Of a stretch of 32,638 nucleotides of DNA, positions 1 through 7,678 are shown piece after piece. Every line of letters begins with the position of its first letter. The first letter of the stretch is position 1. The position numbers were made by a program, and so were the translations under genes. The notes beneath the pieces were generated by a model that was given only the letters and a program-made list of their open reading frames with translations, made no database searches and had not been told where the DNA came from. The DNA comes from Odoribacter sp. (GTDB lineage Bacteria > Bacteroidota > Bacteroidia > Bacteroidales > Marinifilaceae): NCBI GenBank assembly GCA_020024465.1, contig JAHHTT010000024.1, positions 1 to 32,638 of the forward strand, written 5' to 3'.

Positions 1-193
1 TTTCAACGATTTTCGCTTATTCATATCTCTTGCTGTAATTAGGGAGTTGAGTATTTTACCTTTGTTTTTGATAATCATGTGAAATTTGAAGCAAGAGAAT
101 TATCCTATGGAACATTTTCCATGCGGATGTGTCAAAACTCAATTTTTGAGAATATGAACTTACAATCTGAAATTTGAGTATCTTAAAAGATTT

Positions 194-236
194 AAAAAAA
201 GGTCGTATCATTACTCAATGCAGAGCTTGATACGAC
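194..236 (-). terminator. Rho-independent terminator candidate, minus strand
   Basis: Nine-base arms at 202-210 and 228-236 (gtcgtatca / tgatacgac) pair perfectly. Read on the minus strand the stem is followed by CC and a run of seven T (194-200). This would end a minus-strand transcript entering from the right. The only open frame there is a short, unrecognised one (260-451), so the transcript it serves is uncertain. Confidence 0.55.
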
Positions 237-602
237 ACTTTTAAGTGTTGTTACAATCTTTAATTTTTGGTAATAGTCATTTTAGTTTTCCCCATGTATG
301 TGTTGATTACTATATATACACAGCGGAGTGCAAGCCTCGAAAGGATATTCTTTTCTAACTCAGCAAAACGATTACAGGAAACACACTTGAGGAAAAGATG
401 CTTTGAGTGCTTGTAGACAAATTCCTTGTAAAAATCATTTGCCATTATCAAACTCGCATTATATTAAGATTCGTTATAAGCTATTCACGTTGAAATTTAA
501 TATTTTTGCTTTTCAGTCATCCCTGTTGGGTGTTTGTAAAATGCCAATTATTTTCTATTTTTGTATGCTGTTTAGAGTAATCTGAACGATACATATTTAA
601 TA

Positions 603-794
603 AAAGGCGTTTAGTTTTATCCTTATCTTCAAAATCGCCAAATTTTATACAGAGGGATAAACGGTACAAACGCTCATGCTTGCCATATATACAATTCTGT
701 TATATTAATGGTTTGGCGTGGGGGTGACTGTTTATTTCTGTAAAGGTGTTTGGCGATACCTGAAGATAGATAAACTGAAAGTTCCCACGCTTTT
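603..794 (+). ncRNA. Candidate structured RNA, unclassified (6S-like shape)
   Basis: The ends pair with each other: 603-610 with 787-794 (eight pairs, one G-U). Further in, 634-642 pairs with 749-757, 624-630 with 762-768, and 616-620 with 770-774, leaving a central loop of about 106 nt that contains another stem (683-691 with 701-711). The 3' flank is U-rich (791-802). A competing local fold pairs 716-722 with 784-790 and 743-748 with 755-760. A closed rod of about 190 nt with a large central bubble recalls 6S RNA, but I recognise no family-specific sequence. It could also be a remnant of a mobile element. Strand is inferred from the U-rich end. Confidence 0.33.
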
Positions 795-983
795 GTGTTT
801 TTATATTCTACCGGGGAATTGTAGATGAGTTAATTTAAGTGCAATGAAGAGATTGTTTGATTATTGTCTTTTTATAATTAGGATACTTGTTTTGCTTGAT
901 CATTTGGGGATAATTCTTACCAAAAATATTCTTCTATTTCGAAATCTTGTACAAAAAGATCTAACAATAAATAGAGGCGAGGA

Positions 984-1019
984 ATACATCTTCTTTTACG
1001 TAAGTAAAAGAAGATGTAT
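984..1019. repeat. Perfect 16-bp inverted repeat with GTAA loop
   Basis: Arms 984-999 and 1004-1019 are exact reverse complements around the four bases GTAA. As plus-strand RNA this would be a 16-bp stem closed by a GNRA-type tetraloop. No T run follows on either strand, so it is not an ordinary terminator. It lies about 75 bp past the end of the transposase gene and may mark the edge of a mobile element. Confidence 0.6.
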
Positions 1020-1095
1020 GAAAAATGCCAATTAGATCTTAATCGATAAATATCATCATGCAATTTAACAATAGTTCGTTAAAAATTCGCCAAGC

Positions 1096-2215
1096 CTAAG
1101 CGGCTCTGGCAGTAAATAAAATGAGTTCTTTGAAAAGTATGTCAATAACTTGCGAGTCTGGGTTAATCCCGAATATGCAAATAAATCGTTCAAGCATATA
1201 AGCATTGTGTATGAATGACCTGCAAGAAGATATAGAATAGACTATTCTGAGCTTCTTACATGCCGCTTTGGCCAAGTTGATGGCAGCCAGCGATGCATTG
1301 AAGTGAAAATCCAACTTTTTGAAGTCGGTTGACTGACAGTTGGTGATTCCTGCATGCTGCTTTCCATCTCTAAAGCAAAATTCCAATTGGAATCTGGTTC
1401 TGTAATAATCCAGCACCTCGCGTCCATACATGGAAGCATCTGTAGAGAAATAAAGCTGCCACTTGTCTGTCCTCGCGTCCATCGGATACCAGACGGCTAA
1501 GGAAACATACCTTTTGAGAGCTTTTGCATATACTCTCAATCCGTATAGCTTTTCCTTGTTCACCTCGTATTCCTTGCACCGGGCCAGATCCAGATTGGCA
1601 AAGTCAATCCTGCCGTCAAACCACTTGGGATGACCACGTTTTCCTGTTTTCTTTTCCAATGTCGGATAGTACAGGACTACGTCATTCCTAAAGCGGCTGA
1701 TAACATGGAAATCGTTCTCACACATAGGCGTAACGAAAGTTTCCTTGGAAAAAGAATGCGTCTGCAACCAGCGTTCTGGATAGGTTCTGTAGCTTGTCTT
1801 TTCTGCTGATAAGACAGCTGCTATACCAGCCAACCAGGTTCTTGCCTATCTTATCCAGGGTCTTACAATCCGGCGTCTGAATGGAACCTAACGTCATGCA
1901 TTCATGGTTGTCGATGTCAATAACACCGATACCCATGATTTCCAATCCTCGCTTGTACTCTCTTGCACAACCAGACCAGAAGTAACCTATCCAAGGTGTC
2001 TTCTTGCCTGATTTGGGGATATAGGAAGGATCGATAGCGATAGCTTTTCTTTTGCCTGTGAGATGCTTGCTGATGATAGAGGCGTTAAACGCAAACCAGT
2101 CGAAAGTTTCATTCTCGAAAAGGTTACGGTATGTCTGTTCCGAAAAACATCCATTGCTCAATTGGAGGAAATTTATACGATCTGGGATGGGCATGAATAA
2201 TTTCATGGTGTCCAT
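1096..2215 (-). pseudogene. IS4-type DDE transposase, frameshifted
   Basis: This is an insertion-sequence transposase in two overlapping frames. The first (from 2215) carries the first acidic residue in AIDPSYIPKSGKK and the second in LVADAFF. The second frame (to 1096) carries the IS4 signature Y-x2-R-x3-E-x6-K in YRTRFQLEFCFRDGK, so all three DDE acids survive. The frames meet at an A5 run (1749-1753 on the plus strand). Removing one base restores VADAFFSKETFVT, so a single-base insertion explains the break. Rejoined length is about 372 residues. Met-4 at 2206 is an alternative start. I could not find convincing terminal inverted repeats or a target duplication. Programmed frameshifting is possible but is not usual for IS4 relatives, so a decayed copy is likelier. 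Confidence 0.85.
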
Positions 2216-2346
2216 GAACGTTTTTTTTAAAAGGTTTGTGTATATTCACCACTTATTTTCAGTAGGTTATCCTCCATTTTCAGCACATTTCTTCATGCTT
2301 AACCATTCGTTTTTGACAACATTTCAATGACCTCTTTAGTGGTTTC

Positions 2347-2406
2347 GAACCGACTTTTGCCGGTTCTATTGTTTGACTTTTAATTTTTCGGTAAAAATTT
2401 ACCGAA
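2347..2406. repeat. Two adjacent hairpins between IS and Sel1 cassette
   Basis: The first hairpin pairs gaaccg (2347-2352) with cggttc (2361-2366). The second is a nearly perfect dyad at 2387-2406, where ttcggtaaa pairs with tttaccgaa around two bases. They lie 38-97 bp before the first Sel1-repeat gene. They could be an insertion-sequence end, a block to read-through from the element, or an operator for the cassette. The sequence does not decide between these. Confidence 0.45.
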
Positions 2407-2443
2407 GTATTGATTTAATACTAATCAAATTTAACCAGTAATT

Positions 2444-3151
2444 ATGAATGAACAAGAACAACTTAAACAAATGACTACTGCGCAATTAAAAAAGAAAATT
2501 GCCAGTACTCCTTGTGCCGTAGGTAAATGTTATACTGATGTACGAATAGAATACGCTTTTCGACTTTGGAATGGAATAGGAATACAAAAAGATAGACGAG
2601 AGGCTTTTCTCTATTTTAAAGAAGCTGCTGACTTCTGTCATGAAGTAGGTTTAAAATGGACAGCAGAATGTTATTATAATGGAGAGGGTATATCACAAGA
2701 TTTTGAAAAGTCATTTAAGTATTTTGAGCGTTTATCTCGGAAACATGCGTGGCAGCAAATTGGAAATTTAGGTATGGGAAAATGTTGTTTGCAGATGAAA
2801 CAACCTCAAAAGGCATTTGATTACTTATATGCAACCAGCCATGATCATAGAATTTCTACGCTAGTTGAAAAAGTCCAAAAAGAAGCTCAATTTCTTTTGG
2901 GTATGCTTTATTACGAAGGCATTGGTTGTGAACAAGATTTTGCTAAAGCATTTGATTGTTTTGAAAAGGCTGCTTGTGGGAATACTCCTTTCTTGTCTGC
3001 ACAATATTATTTAGTTATATGTTATCAAGAAGGTAAGGGTACAGCTGTAGATCTTGAAATGTCAAGATTTTGGGCATTAAAATGTTTTGAAAAGAACAAT
3101 GGGAAAATAATAGAAGAAACAAAAAAATTATTGGGTGTTGTAACGAAATAA
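2444..3151 (+). CDS. Sel1-like repeat protein (first of cassette)
   Basis: The 235-residue protein is built of helical Sel1-like (TPR-related) repeats. Examples are YAFRLWNGIGIQKDRREAF, the stretch around YYNGEGISQDFEKSFKYF, and YYEGIGCEQDFAKAFDCFEKA, each with the G-x-G-[IV]-x-x-D-x-x-x-A/S-x-x-[YW]-[FY] pattern. Such repeats are protein-interaction scaffolds. There is no signal peptide, so it is probably cytoplasmic. The N-terminus (MNEQEQLKQMTTAQLKKKIA) is a short charged helix. The next gene starts 12 bp downstream and a second Sel1 protein follows that, so the three probably form an operon. Base composition is AT-richer than the core genes to the right. Partner and role are unknown. Confidence 0.8.
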   Translation: MNEQEQLKQMTTAQLKKKIASTPCAVGKCYTDVRIEYAFRLWNGIGIQKDRREAFLYFKEAADFCHEVGLKWTAECYYNGEGISQDFEKSFKYFERLSRKHAWQQIGNLGMGKCCLQMKQPQKAFDYLYATSHDHRISTLVEKVQKEAQFLLGMLYYEGIGCEQDFAKAFDCFEKAACGNTPFLSAQYYLVICYQEGKGTAVDLEMSRFWALKCFEKNNGKIIEETKKLLGVVTK

Positions 3152-3163
3152 AATACAAAATTT

Positions 3164-4015
3164 ATGACTACGATAGATTTAGGAACGGATTTTTCATGGG
3201 CTTCGGAAGAGGTTAAAACTGAATATAATGAAATGTGTCTGATTGTGTCAATAAAATTGAGACAGAAACCATTACGAGAATGCAGTCCTGATGAATTGAA
3301 TAATATGATTGAATTTTTAGATGCAATTATTGATACCATCGAGTTGTATCCTCAGGAAAAATTATTCCAAAAAGATAATAAACAAATGCGGAAGCTCAGA
3401 ATGAATGCTAGTTATTTACTACACCAATTTGAAAAATCTGAAAGAGATTGTTTATTCATATTGAACTTATTAGAGGCAGAAAAGCAATCATTTGATTTTT
3501 ATGAAGCTAAATATGGAGGAATCGGTGCATTATTTGGAGCAGACAACACTTTGAATGAGGAAATAAACCATTATAGAAACACGTTAAACATTATTCGTTC
3601 ACGTTTTAAAAAAGAAATTTCAGTATTGAATTTACACGATTTTGTTTTTTACAGTGGCCACCATTACCGTTTTGAACAGGGCTCAGAAGTAGGTGGTGGA
3701 GCAGTTAAACGAGTTATCCGGATACAAGATAGCATTTCTGGAAATGAAGGTTATTCTGTGACTATATATGATACGGAAGAAGATGATTCTTTAAGAGAAG
3801 ATAGGGTTTCCATGTCTACCAAACCGATGAAAATACTTGCTTCTTCTCCCACAGAAACAGAGATGCGGGGATGGGGAGTATATACAGTCCCATTGGTTGG
3901 TATTCAAATTCCTTATTCTAATTATGGATTGACTATTCGTCATCCATTTGGACAAGTAGAAGAAATCACTCTGCACATGTTTGATCGAAATGTTGATATC
4001 AAATACAAACTTTAA
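3164..4015 (+). CDS. Hypothetical protein between two Sel1-repeat genes
   Basis: I do not recognise this 283-residue protein. It has no signal peptide and no membrane segment. The N-terminal two thirds (to about residue 150) look helical and charged, with possible coiled-coil stretches near ELNNMIEFLDAIIDTIELY and NEEINHYRNTLNIIRSRFKKE. The C-terminal third is richer in beta-type and glycine residues (HHYRFEQGSEVGGGAVKRVI, then GWGVYTVPLVGIQIPYSNYG). It starts 12 bp after the first Sel1 gene and ends 3 bp before the second, so co-translation is likely. One idea is that the flanking Sel1 proteins bind it, but nothing in the sequence gives a biochemical activity. Confidence 0.75.
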   Translation: MTTIDLGTDFSWASEEVKTEYNEMCLIVSIKLRQKPLRECSPDELNNMIEFLDAIIDTIELYPQEKLFQKDNKQMRKLRMNASYLLHQFEKSERDCLFILNLLEAEKQSFDFYEAKYGGIGALFGADNTLNEEINHYRNTLNIIRSRFKKEISVLNLHDFVFYSGHHYRFEQGSEVGGGAVKRVIRIQDSISGNEGYSVTIYDTEEDDSLREDRVSMSTKPMKILASSPTETEMRGWGVYTVPLVGIQIPYSNYGLTIRHPFGQVEEITLHMFDRNVDIKYKL

Positions 4016-4018
4016 ACT

Positions 4019-4789
4019 ATGGCAGAGATAACTATTGACGAATTAGCCCATGCAGCAGAACAAGGTGATGCTGATGCTCAGGCACAGTTTGGAATGTTGT
4101 TGATAAATAGACATTATTTTCAGATAGGGATACACTTTATGTTGGAGAGCATCTCTCAAACTAGAAATGCAGAACACATATTTTATACCCATATAGCTAT
4201 AAATAATGTCAAATCTGAGGAAGAAAAAAGACAGATTTTGGTAGAATTGTATGAACGAGCTGATGCAAATGAGTGTACGGCTCTTTATATTTTAGGGGCA
4301 TGCTTCGAGGATTGTTGTTGGATAGCTGAAGATTATGAAAGAAGCATATACTATTATGAGCGTAGTGCTAGGTGCGGATTTTCTTCTGCAATGTGTAAAT
4401 TAGGAGCCTATTATTTGGATATGAAAAATGATACTAAAGAAGGAATGTTATGGTATTTTAGAGCTGCAGAAGCAGGTTCTGACGATGCATGGCTTCCCAT
4501 AGGAAAAAACATTTTTATGACCCAAATCATGATAGATGGAATAACATATGATTTACAGACCGAAGCAGATATTGTTCAAACCTTAATATATTGTGCAGAA
4601 AAAGGTGATATTATTGCACAATTCCTTTTAGCTCGTCGTTATGAAAATGGTAAGGGTGTTCCTAAAGATATGTTAAAGGCGCAATATCTGTATGACAAAG
4701 TAAAACATTATGTCAAAAATCTATCTGAAATCACAAATTTGATAGATGGCATGATGTATGTAACGCATGGTTATATTCCTACATATTAG
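4019..4789 (+). CDS. Sel1-like repeat protein (second of cassette)
   Basis: The 256-residue cytoplasmic protein has several Sel1-like repeats: AAEQGDADAQAQFGMLL at the N-terminus, ALYILGACFEDCCWIAEDYE with YYYERSARCGFSSAMCKLGAY in the middle, and AEKGDIIAQFLLARRYENGK with GVPKDMLKAQYLYDK near the C-terminus. Repeats in the centre are degenerate. The start codon lies 3 bp after the stop of the unknown gene, a spacing that suggests translational coupling. It is not a close copy of the first Sel1 protein, so this is not a simple recent duplication. Function unknown; the architecture suggests a scaffold or a binding partner of its neighbours. Confidence 0.8.
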   Translation: MAEITIDELAHAAEQGDADAQAQFGMLLINRHYFQIGIHFMLESISQTRNAEHIFYTHIAINNVKSEEEKRQILVELYERADANECTALYILGACFEDCCWIAEDYERSIYYYERSARCGFSSAMCKLGAYYLDMKNDTKEGMLWYFRAAEAGSDDAWLPIGKNIFMTQIMIDGITYDLQTEADIVQTLIYCAEKGDIIAQFLLARRYENGKGVPKDMLKAQYLYDKVKHYVKNLSEITNLIDGMMYVTHGYIPTY

Positions 4790-4820
4790 ATTTGTTTCTA
4801 AAGTGATAAGGAGTACCTGA

Positions 4821-4952
4821 AAGTGGTTGAATAAAGAAGCTTTGCGTATTGTTGGGGCTATGCCTAAATGGAAACCCGGTAAGCAACGTGGTAAAGCAGT
4901 CAGAGTACAATATACGATGCCTGTCGAATTCAGATTACAGTCCGCTAAATAA
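4821..4952 (+). pseudogene. TonB C-terminal domain remnant
   Basis: The frame starting at 4821 reads KWLNKEALRIVGAMPKWKPG, then KQRGKAVRVQYTMPVEFRLQ and SAK before a stop. This is the hallmark end of a TonB-family energy transducer, which contacts outer-membrane receptors (MPKWKPG, then G-K-x-V-x-V-x-Y-x-x-P-V-x-F). An in-frame stop lies just upstream (4818-4820) and no start codon, membrane anchor or proline-rich linker is present. Only the last 43 codons remain. It sits exactly at the junction between the AT-rich islet and core genes, consistent with the islet having replaced the rest of the gene. Confidence 0.8.
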
Positions 4953-4964
4953 AATGGAATTAAT

Positions 4965-5007
4965 ATGTTAAAGTGTATGGTCTTATCAAGGCCATACACT
5001 TTAACAT
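4965..5007. terminator. Bidirectional terminator hairpin
   Basis: Sixteen-base arms at 4965-4980 and 4992-5007 pair perfectly, and the loop can extend the stem by about four pairs. It lies between the TonB remnant (plus) and the stop codon of the minus-strand DUF4252 gene at 5009, which fits a shared convergent terminator. The T runs are weak on both sides. Confidence 0.65.
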
Positions 5008-5008
5008 G

Positions 5009-6205
5009 TTATTTTGTATTGATGATAACCTCTGCGTGGGGATAACGGCCAGCCTCTTTTTCAATTTGGCTCAGCGGACGGATTTGAAGGATAGAAGTTG
5101 GTTCTATGTTAAAAGTTCCGGAAAGTCGTCCGTTGATGACAAGCAAGGGATATTGGGATTTGTCAAGATTGTATGTATAATCCTGATCCTTATAACGGAA
5201 GTGGAGTGTACCGTTTTTGTAGCTGGTAAATCTTCCTAGTTGTTTTTGGGAGGAGACAAAAAGATAGGATTTCCTGATATCTTTTTTTGATGGGATAAGG
5301 TCAACGTTCAGAATCTGGTCGGGCATTTGGATGTTGTCTTTCGGAGCCTGTTCGCCATCGATGATGTAGGTGATATCTGAATTTTGGGAATCGATTTTTA
5401 ATTTTGTCTTGCCGTTTTCTTCCGTGATTTGTACGGAATTGCTGCTGATATTGCCGTCTTTGCCGAAAGATTGGAAAAACTGTTCGATGGCCCCCATGTT
5501 GCCGGCTTGTAGCATATTGGAGATATTGAATGAACCGATGCTGTCAATGGTTGTAGGGAAAGCTTGTTTGAATCGTTGTTCCATGTTGGAGAAAAAATCG
5601 GTATCAATTCCGCCAAAGAATCCTCCCATCAATCCTTCCAGTGATTGCATCATGCTGTCCGGATCCGCTTCTCCTTGGGGGTGGTTTCTGATGGTAGGTG
5701 ATAAGAAGGACAGTAATTCCAGACCACGGATGTTTAATGCCTGTGAAAGAAGAGCAATGCGGTTGGTTTGAATGTCTCCCCGCAATTCAATGATGTCTGC
5801 CTGATTGGGAGATACGCTCCATATGACCAAATCTGTTACCTTGTCTGCTTCGTTGCGTGCATACACCAGTCGTTCGCTTTCGCCATCGGTGTCGCTTTTG
5901 ACAAGACGGTAGTCATTTTTGTTTTCCAGCAGAAGGTGGAATTGTAGGAGGACTTTTTCATACTCTTCCCGTTTGCAGCGGTTGGGATCGACCGTCAGAA
6001 TGTTTACTTCATTGAGTTTTTGAAGCATCATTTCCATTTCTGGTGAAAGGTTTTCATATTGGTAAAGTCCATAGAGACTCTTGTCCAATTGGGTTACGCT
6101 GAATCCTGTTTTTTTATGGTATTTAGCCATTTGTTTCCCTAACTGGGCAGAAGCGTAAAAGGGAATAAGAATTACAGCAGTTAAAATGATTGCCAACTTT
6201 TTCAT
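5009..6205 (-). CDS. DUF4252-like exported protein with plug-like C-terminus
   Basis: The 398-residue protein begins with a signal peptide (MKKLAIILTAVILIPFYASA, cleavage near residue 20). Residues about 25-160 resemble DUF4252, an exported Bacteroidota domain of unknown function (the stretch KTGFSVTQLDKSLYGLY, then a region ending in VTDLVIWS). A middle region (about 170-260) is rich in Gly, Phe, Ser and Asp. The C-terminus (YPLLVINGRLSGTFNIEP, then AEVIINTK) resembles the Y-V-I-D-G ... G-V-I-I-I-T-T-K signature of TonB-dependent receptor plug domains in SusC-like proteins. No barrel follows. A TAnnTTTG-type element lies at 6233-6240, so the gene is probably transcribed alone. The domain call rests on resemblance. 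Confidence 0.65.
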   Translation of the reverse strand: MKKLAIILTAVILIPFYASAQLGKQMAKYHKKTGFSVTQLDKSLYGLYQYENLSPEMEMMLQKLNEVNILTVDPNRCKREEYEKVLLQFHLLLENKNDYRLVKSDTDGESERLVYARNEADKVTDLVIWSVSPNQADIIELRGDIQTNRIALLSQALNIRGLELLSFLSPTIRNHPQGEADPDSMMQSLEGLMGGFFGGIDTDFFSNMEQRFKQAFPTTIDSIGSFNISNMLQAGNMGAIEQFFQSFGKDGNISSNSVQITEENGKTKLKIDSQNSDITYIIDGEQAPKDNIQMPDQILNVDLIPSKKDIRKSYLFVSSQKQLGRFTSYKNGTLHFRYKDQDYTYNLDKSQYPLLVINGRLSGTFNIEPTSILQIRPLSQIEKEAGRYPHAEVIINTK

Positions 6206-6232
6206 GATTTAAGGTATTAAATGTAAGTAAGG

Positions 6233-6240
6233 CAAATGTA
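6233..6240 (-). promoter_or_regulatory. Bacteroidota -7 element for the DUF4252 gene
   Basis: On the minus strand this reads TACATTTG, a perfect TAnnTTTG, 28 bp before the start codon. No TTTG is found 19 bp upstream of it, so only half of the promoter is matched. Confidence 0.45.
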
Positions 6241-6401
6241 CGCTTTTTTATTATAGAGGAATCTGCTTTAACGAAATTTTCATGCGTTGGGGAATGTAGG
6301 GGTGCTGTGAGGAATATTTCCTCATTTCAATTATTGTAAGATTTTATATGGACAAGAGAGATGTAATATGATGGTTTGATTATGTATTGATAATTAGTGT
6401 A

Positions 6402-6432
6402 TTTGGATAATACATTTTTTGATGTACATTTG
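6402..6432 (+). promoter_or_regulatory. Canonical promoter of the RND efflux operon
   Basis: TTTG at 6402-6405, a 19-bp spacer, then TACATTTG at 6425-6432: a perfect match to the Bacteroidota housekeeping consensus. Transcription should start near 6438, giving a leader of about 60 nt before the adaptor gene. No operator-like dyad overlaps it, and no regulator gene is adjacent. Confidence 0.85.
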
Positions 6433-6501
6433 CGCGTCAAATTTTTGGCATGTAATTTTCACAATGTAAACGTGGAAAAATATAAATAACATAGAGGAAT
6501 G

Positions 6502-7656
6502 ATGCTTAAAAGAAATGTAATTTGGTCCCTGCTGGGTTTGTTGATTGCCTTTACGGGATGTAAACGCGAGAAAGTACAGGAACGTATTCCGGTTGTTGTA
6601 GAGCAGGCCGGAGTGAAAGATGTTGAAATTTTTGGTGAATATGTAGGGCGGGTCCGTGCTCTGCAGTTTGTAGAGGTTCGTGCGCGTGTAGAGGGGTATC
6701 TGGAGAAAATGCTGTTTGAAGAGGGGAAAAAAGTGAAACGAAACCAACCGTTGTTTATTATTAATCAGGCTATCTACAAAGCCAAGGTGGATAAAGCTGC
6801 GGCACAGTTGAAAAAAGATGAGGCTCAGGAATTGAAGACAGGACGTGATGTTGAGCGTCTGCGTCCGCTGTATGAACAGAATGCTGCCAGCCAGTTGGAT
6901 CTTGACAATGCTGTGGCCGCTTATGAAAGTGCCAAGGCGAATGTGGCTATGAGTAGGGCGGATTTGGCGCAGGCTGAATTGGAGCTAAGCTATACAACGG
7001 TCCGTTCTCCCATTACAGGATACATTAGTGAGCGTGGTGCGGATATAGGGGCTTTGGTCGGATCCGGATCAAAGGCATTGTTGGCAACGGTGGTTGCCAG
7101 TGATACCGTATTGGTGGATTTCAGTCTGACTGCTTTGGATTATTTACGTAGTCAGCAGCGCAATGTGCGTTTGGGGGAACAGGATACTTCCCGTTCTTGG
7201 CAACCTTCAATTATTGTGACTCTTGCCGACAATTCGGTCTATCCGGAACGTGGAATTGTAGATTTTGCTGATCCTCAAGTTGATCCGAAGACCGGAACAT
7301 TCGGTGTGCGGGCAAGTATTGCGAATCCGGACAGGAAGTTGTTGCCCGGACAGTTTACAAAAGTGAAATTATTGTTGGATATGCGCGAAGATGCTGTTGT
7401 TGTGCCTGTTAAAGCAGTGGAAATTGAAAAGGGAGGGGCGCATGTATATGTGATGCGCCGCGATAGTACTGCAGAGAAACGTCTGATAGAAACAGGTCCG
7501 GAATTCGGGAATTACGTAGTGGTGGAAAGAGGTCTGGGACCCAATGAATTGGTCGTGACTGAAGGGTACCATAAGCTGACTCCGGGGGTGTTGCTTGTTC
7601 CTGAAACGGATGAACGTTGGAAAAAGGGAAAAGAGAGTGTTGATAAAAAAGATTAG
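6502..7656 (+). CDS. RND efflux periplasmic adaptor (AcrA/MexA type)
   Basis: This is the membrane-fusion subunit of a tripartite multidrug-type efflux pump. It bridges the inner-membrane RND transporter and the outer-membrane channel. The N-terminus (MLKRN, then LLGLLIAFTGC) is a lipoprotein signal with lipobox Cys at residue 20. Next come a lipoyl-like half (VRARVEGYLEKMLFEEGKKV), a coiled-coil hairpin (about residues 95-155), the returning lipoyl half (SYTTVRSPITGYISERGADI) and beta-barrel and membrane-proximal domains to residue 384. An ATG at 6499 is in frame, but 6502 leaves a better gap after the AGAGGA ribosome site. The pump gene follows 22 bp after the stop. The family fits AcrA; the substrate cannot be read from sequence. 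Confidence 0.93.
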   Translation: MLKRNVIWSLLGLLIAFTGCKREKVQERIPVVVEQAGVKDVEIFGEYVGRVRALQFVEVRARVEGYLEKMLFEEGKKVKRNQPLFIINQAIYKAKVDKAAAQLKKDEAQELKTGRDVERLRPLYEQNAASQLDLDNAVAAYESAKANVAMSRADLAQAELELSYTTVRSPITGYISERGADIGALVGSGSKALLATVVASDTVLVDFSLTALDYLRSQQRNVRLGEQDTSRSWQPSIIVTLADNSVYPERGIVDFADPQVDPKTGTFGVRASIANPDRKLLPGQFTKVKLLLDMREDAVVVPVKAVEIEKGGAHVYVMRRDSTAEKRLIETGPEFGNYVVVERGLGPNELVVTEGYHKLTPGVLLVPETDERWKKGKESVDKKD

Positions 7657-7678
7657 CGAACAAGAATGTGAGTATAGT

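Larger units (their letters stand above)
1..1095. other. AT-rich region with no convincing gene
   Basis: No open frame in this kilobase looks like a recognisable protein. Short frames at 260-451 (minus), 403-585 (plus) and 844-1035 (plus) encode about 60 residues of low-complexity sequence. What the region does hold is secondary structure: the terminator at 194-236, a long self-complementary stretch at 603-794 and a perfect 16-bp hairpin at 984-1019. It lies beside a broken insertion sequence, so it may be the worn edge of a mobile or rearranged segment. Confidence 0.5.

Noticed and set aside
403..585. 60-codon plus-strand open frame in the left region
   Set aside because: Composition is random-like, no ribosome site or promoter precedes it, and it overlaps the opposite-strand frame at 260-451.
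844..1035. 63-codon plus-strand open frame
   Set aside because: It reads through the perfect hairpin at 984-1019, and its hydrophobic residues are explained by AT-rich sequence.
1020..2443. Terminal inverted repeats and target duplication of the IS4-type element
   Set aside because: Comparison of the flanks by eye gave only weak partial similarity (about 10 of 16 bases), not enough to place the ends.
7595..7678. N-terminal extension of the RND pump
   Set aside because: It overlaps the adaptor gene and precedes the universally conserved pump N-terminus.
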